Positions 4,083-5,812 of a stretch of 5,812 nucleotides of DNA are shown here, piece by piece. The stretch's first letter is position 1; each line of letters opens with the position of its first letter. The notes beneath the pieces are model-generated. The model searched no databases, had not been told where the DNA came from, and saw only the letters and a program-made list of their open reading frames with translations. This DNA comes from an uncultured Pirellulaceae bacterium. GTDB lineage: Bacteria; Planctomycetota; Planctomycetia; Pirellulales; Pirellulaceae. The position numbers and the translations under genes were made by a program. The stretch is from NCBI GenBank assembly GCA_934278005.1, contig CAKQWG010000185.1, forward strand, positions 1 to 5,812, read 5' to 3'.

Positions 4083-5812
4083 ATGCGAAAACGTATTTAT
4101 GTCACTCACATGGCGCTCACGCTGTACATGCTCAGTTCGCTATCCGTGATGGGGCAGATGGGACAGTTGGGGCAAGGGCGACAACTGCAGCTCATCAATC
4201 CAGACGGTAGTGCCGCTGCCGATAGCGTGGCGGTAGGAGTTATAGCACCAGGAGTTTACTTAAACGAACAGCTCGCGATGCCGAGTGTCGATGCGAATGG
4301 CAATGTTTCAATACCATCAGATGACCGCCAGCTAGTCCCACTGACCGCTGACGAACGTGGCATACATTCGATACCTGCCGATGCGAAAGCGGTGGTAGCT
4401 CAGAACCAGCACGGATTCGCCTTCGTTCCACCCGGTGCGCTGACTGGCAAAGCCAAGCTGCGCCCGTGGGCAAAACTTAAGATAGACACAGCGACTGTCC
4501 CCGAACAAGTGCGCAGTAAATATCAATTGCACGTTCTGTGGAGAAATGATTTTGCCGGCCATATTCCCAGCGGAGTCCTACAGAATATGCGTCCAGGCGA
4601 AGATCCGTTTGGCGGTTCCCCGAGAGTCGATCCGTTTGGCAGTCCACCGGCCACGCTGCCCGATTGGCGTTTTCACAACTACGCTACACTGTTTCAGCAA
4701 GCCGATATCGTGGATCAAACAATCGCTGTGCCGCCAGGAGAGGTTACGATTGTCTTGACCGGTCTAAGTTCCGATTTAGGTTTTGAATCGGATGCGTCTC
4801 CTTCGATGCTGTCGGTGACTTTGGGAATTGTGCGCACCGTGAGCAATCAGACGGCTGATTTTGCATTGCCAACATTCGGCTCCGCGCAAGGTCGATTGGT
4901 TGGTAACGTAAACCTTCCCAACTGGGGCCGAGCCAGCGATCAAGCAACCCGCATTATCGCCACGCCTGTTCGCGCTGCCGACGTTCCGCCTCCACGGGAT
5001 CTGGGCCATTTGCTGGCAGGCATGGCAGGTTCGCAGGATTCCCGTAGCGACCCATTCGCTGCCCCAAGCGTAGCTCAACATGACAAGATCGCAGACATCT
5101 ATGCTCGCCACTTCGCCTCGGTCGAGGGAACTATAATGCGCACTAGCGGCATTGGAATCGCGGTAGCTGCGACTGACGAACAGGGGGAGTTCACGTTCGA
5201 TGCATTGCCGATCGGCGAGTACGAACTGCGCATGATGTCCATGGATACAATGCAGGAAAGTCCCACCGACTACGAGTCGGCTCAGGGGCTCACTGCTGTC
5301 GAAAGCGACTCGCCCGATGGACTGAGATTCGTCATCAAAGCCAACGAGCTAACTGAGCTAGGAGAGGTGCGTTGGCGGGTTGATCAACGTGCGGAAGAGG
5401 CTGTAAAGTCCAACCGCGGAGAGGGCGATAAGCTCAACGACAGTAGACTACCAAGCCTACCAGCCGCACGAAGCAATCCGGTCAGCCCGGATCAATTCGC
5501 GGTCGCTGCGCAATCGCGTATCGAGGCAGCTTTGAACAAGCCCGTCGAGAATATAGATTTCATCGGAATGCCTCTTGCGCAAGTGATGGAGATATTGAGC
5601 GACGACATGAACATCCCGATTGTTTTCAATCTCAAAAAGCTTGAGATGAGAGGTGTCTCCATGGATGCACCCATTACAATGAACTTACCGCCTGTCACTC
5701 TGCGGAGCGTGCTTAACCTTGTTTTGGATCAGGTCGCTAGTGGCGAACTCACGTTCGTGGCTCGAGACGAAGTCCTGCTCATTACGACTCGCGAGGATGC
5801 TGCCAAGAATCC
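4083..5812 (+). CDS. exported protein with carboxypeptidase-regulatory-like regions and a C-terminal STN-like module (partial)
   Basis: The frame is open for 576 codons and runs off the right edge, so the C-terminus is unknown. Residues 1 to about 25 are a signal peptide (MRKR, then a hydrophobic stretch to VMG), followed by a Gln/Gly-rich segment (GQMGQLGQGRQ). Residues about 35-130 read like planctomycete beta-sandwich domains, ending AVVAQNQHGFAFVPP and LRPWAKL. A Pro/Gly/Asp-rich linker has DPFGGSP at 174 and DPFGSPP at 183; a third DPF lies at 323. A clear carboxypeptidase-regulatory-like unit runs from VEGTI at 347 to about 384, with EQGEFTF (366-372) and LPIGEYELRM. Residues 479-576 match the STN-like, secretin-N-terminal type module common in planctomycetes: RIEAALNKP, GMPLAQVMEILSDD, then IPIVF, LRSVLNLVLDQV and VLLITTREDA. 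STN domains in secretins and TonB-dependent receptors mediate envelope protein contacts; here the partner is unknown. No secretin pore is visible, though one could lie beyond the edge. Confidence 0.85.
   Translation, partial: MRKRIYVTHMALTLYMLSSLSVMGQMGQLGQGRQLQLINPDGSAAADSVAVGVIAPGVYLNEQLAMPSVDANGNVSIPSDDRQLVPLTADERGIHSIPADAKAVVAQNQHGFAFVPPGALTGKAKLRPWAKLKIDTATVPEQVRSKYQLHVLWRNDFAGHIPSGVLQNMRPGEDPFGGSPRVDPFGSPPATLPDWRFHNYATLFQQADIVDQTIAVPPGEVTIVLTGLSSDLGFESDASPSMLSVTLGIVRTVSNQTADFALPTFGSAQGRLVGNVNLPNWGRASDQATRIIATPVRAADVPPPRDLGHLLAGMAGSQDSRSDPFAAPSVAQHDKIADIYARHFASVEGTIMRTSGIGIAVAATDEQGEFTFDALPIGEYELRMMSMDTMQESPTDYESAQGLTAVESDSPDGLRFVIKANELTELGEVRWRVDQRAEEAVKSNRGEGDKLNDSRLPSLPAARSNPVSPDQFAVAAQSRIEAALNKPVENIDFIGMPLAQVMEILSDDMNIPIVFNLKKLEMRGVSMDAPITMNLPPVTLRSVLNLVLDQVASGELTFVARDEVLLITTREDAAKN
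4602..4640 (+). repeat. 12-bp direct repeat encoding DPFG, 27-bp period
   Basis: GATCCGTTTGGC occurs at 4602-4613 and again at 4629-4640, in frame, encoding DPFG both times. It sits in the low-complexity linker of the exported protein. A third, diverged DPF occurs at residue 323 (5049-5057). Confidence 0.7.

Noticed and set aside
4240..5698. Several short ORFs overlapping the large gene on both strands, including 4546-4758 (+), 4776-5111 (-) and 5492-5698 (-)
   Set aside because: They are shadows of the long open frame that begins at 4083 and leaves the window without a stop.

Overview
The window looks like chromosomal DNA from a planctomycete, most likely a Pirellula-like member of the Planctomycetota. 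This is an inference from protein families. A prepilin-type DUF1559 gene is followed by a small lipoprotein with a carboxypeptidase-regulatory-like fold. There is a DUF5077/DUF3472 exported protein. A large exported protein ends in the secretin/TonB short N-terminal (STN-like) module that is very common in this phylum. A gene remnant reads like the N-terminus of a planctomycetal ECF sigma factor. No rRNA, tRNA, CRISPR array or complete insertion sequence was found.

Layout. Positions 1-101 hold a degenerate 17-bp tandem repeat, and a weak hairpin follows at 91-117. On the minus strand, a two-gene unit runs from about 1640 down to 163: a DUF1559 gene (630-1628) and then a lipoprotein gene (163-564). 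The DUF1559 frame is interrupted by one in-frame UAA at 1344-1346, exactly where the family usually has Gln (LPYLE-Q-T-LYN). Everything after it is intact, so this is a recent nonsense allele or a base-call error. A 286-bp divergent intergenic region separates this unit from the plus-strand DUF3472 gene (1915-3312).

The stretch 3313-4082 is mostly non-coding and rich in repeats: a decayed inverted-repeat element, a 21-bp tandem pair, a strong hairpin (3870-3893) and a 38-bp direct repeat present twice (3961-3998 and 4025-4062). An 11-bp block of the 38-bp repeat also occurs inverted at 3891-3901. Inside this stretch, 3657-3800 is a 47-codon ORF with a very good Shine-Dalgarno site whose first 25 residues look like the start of an ECF sigma factor. 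The rest of that gene is missing.

From 4083 to the right edge is an open reading frame of at least 576 codons with no stop, so it is truncated by the window. It has a signal peptide, beta-sandwich regions of the carboxypeptidase-regulatory type and a C-terminal STN-like module.

How the genes may work together. DUF1559 and the lipoprotein form the usual planctomycete pair: a pseudopilin-like protein and a surface lipoprotein of unknown role. The other two proteins are exported and probably act at the cell envelope. The sigma-factor remnant just upstream of the large envelope gene suggests a former regulator/target pair, but this is inference. I found no clearly new multi-gene system. The best leads are the nonsense codon, the sigma remnant, the repeat-built leader of the 4083 gene and that gene's domain fusion.
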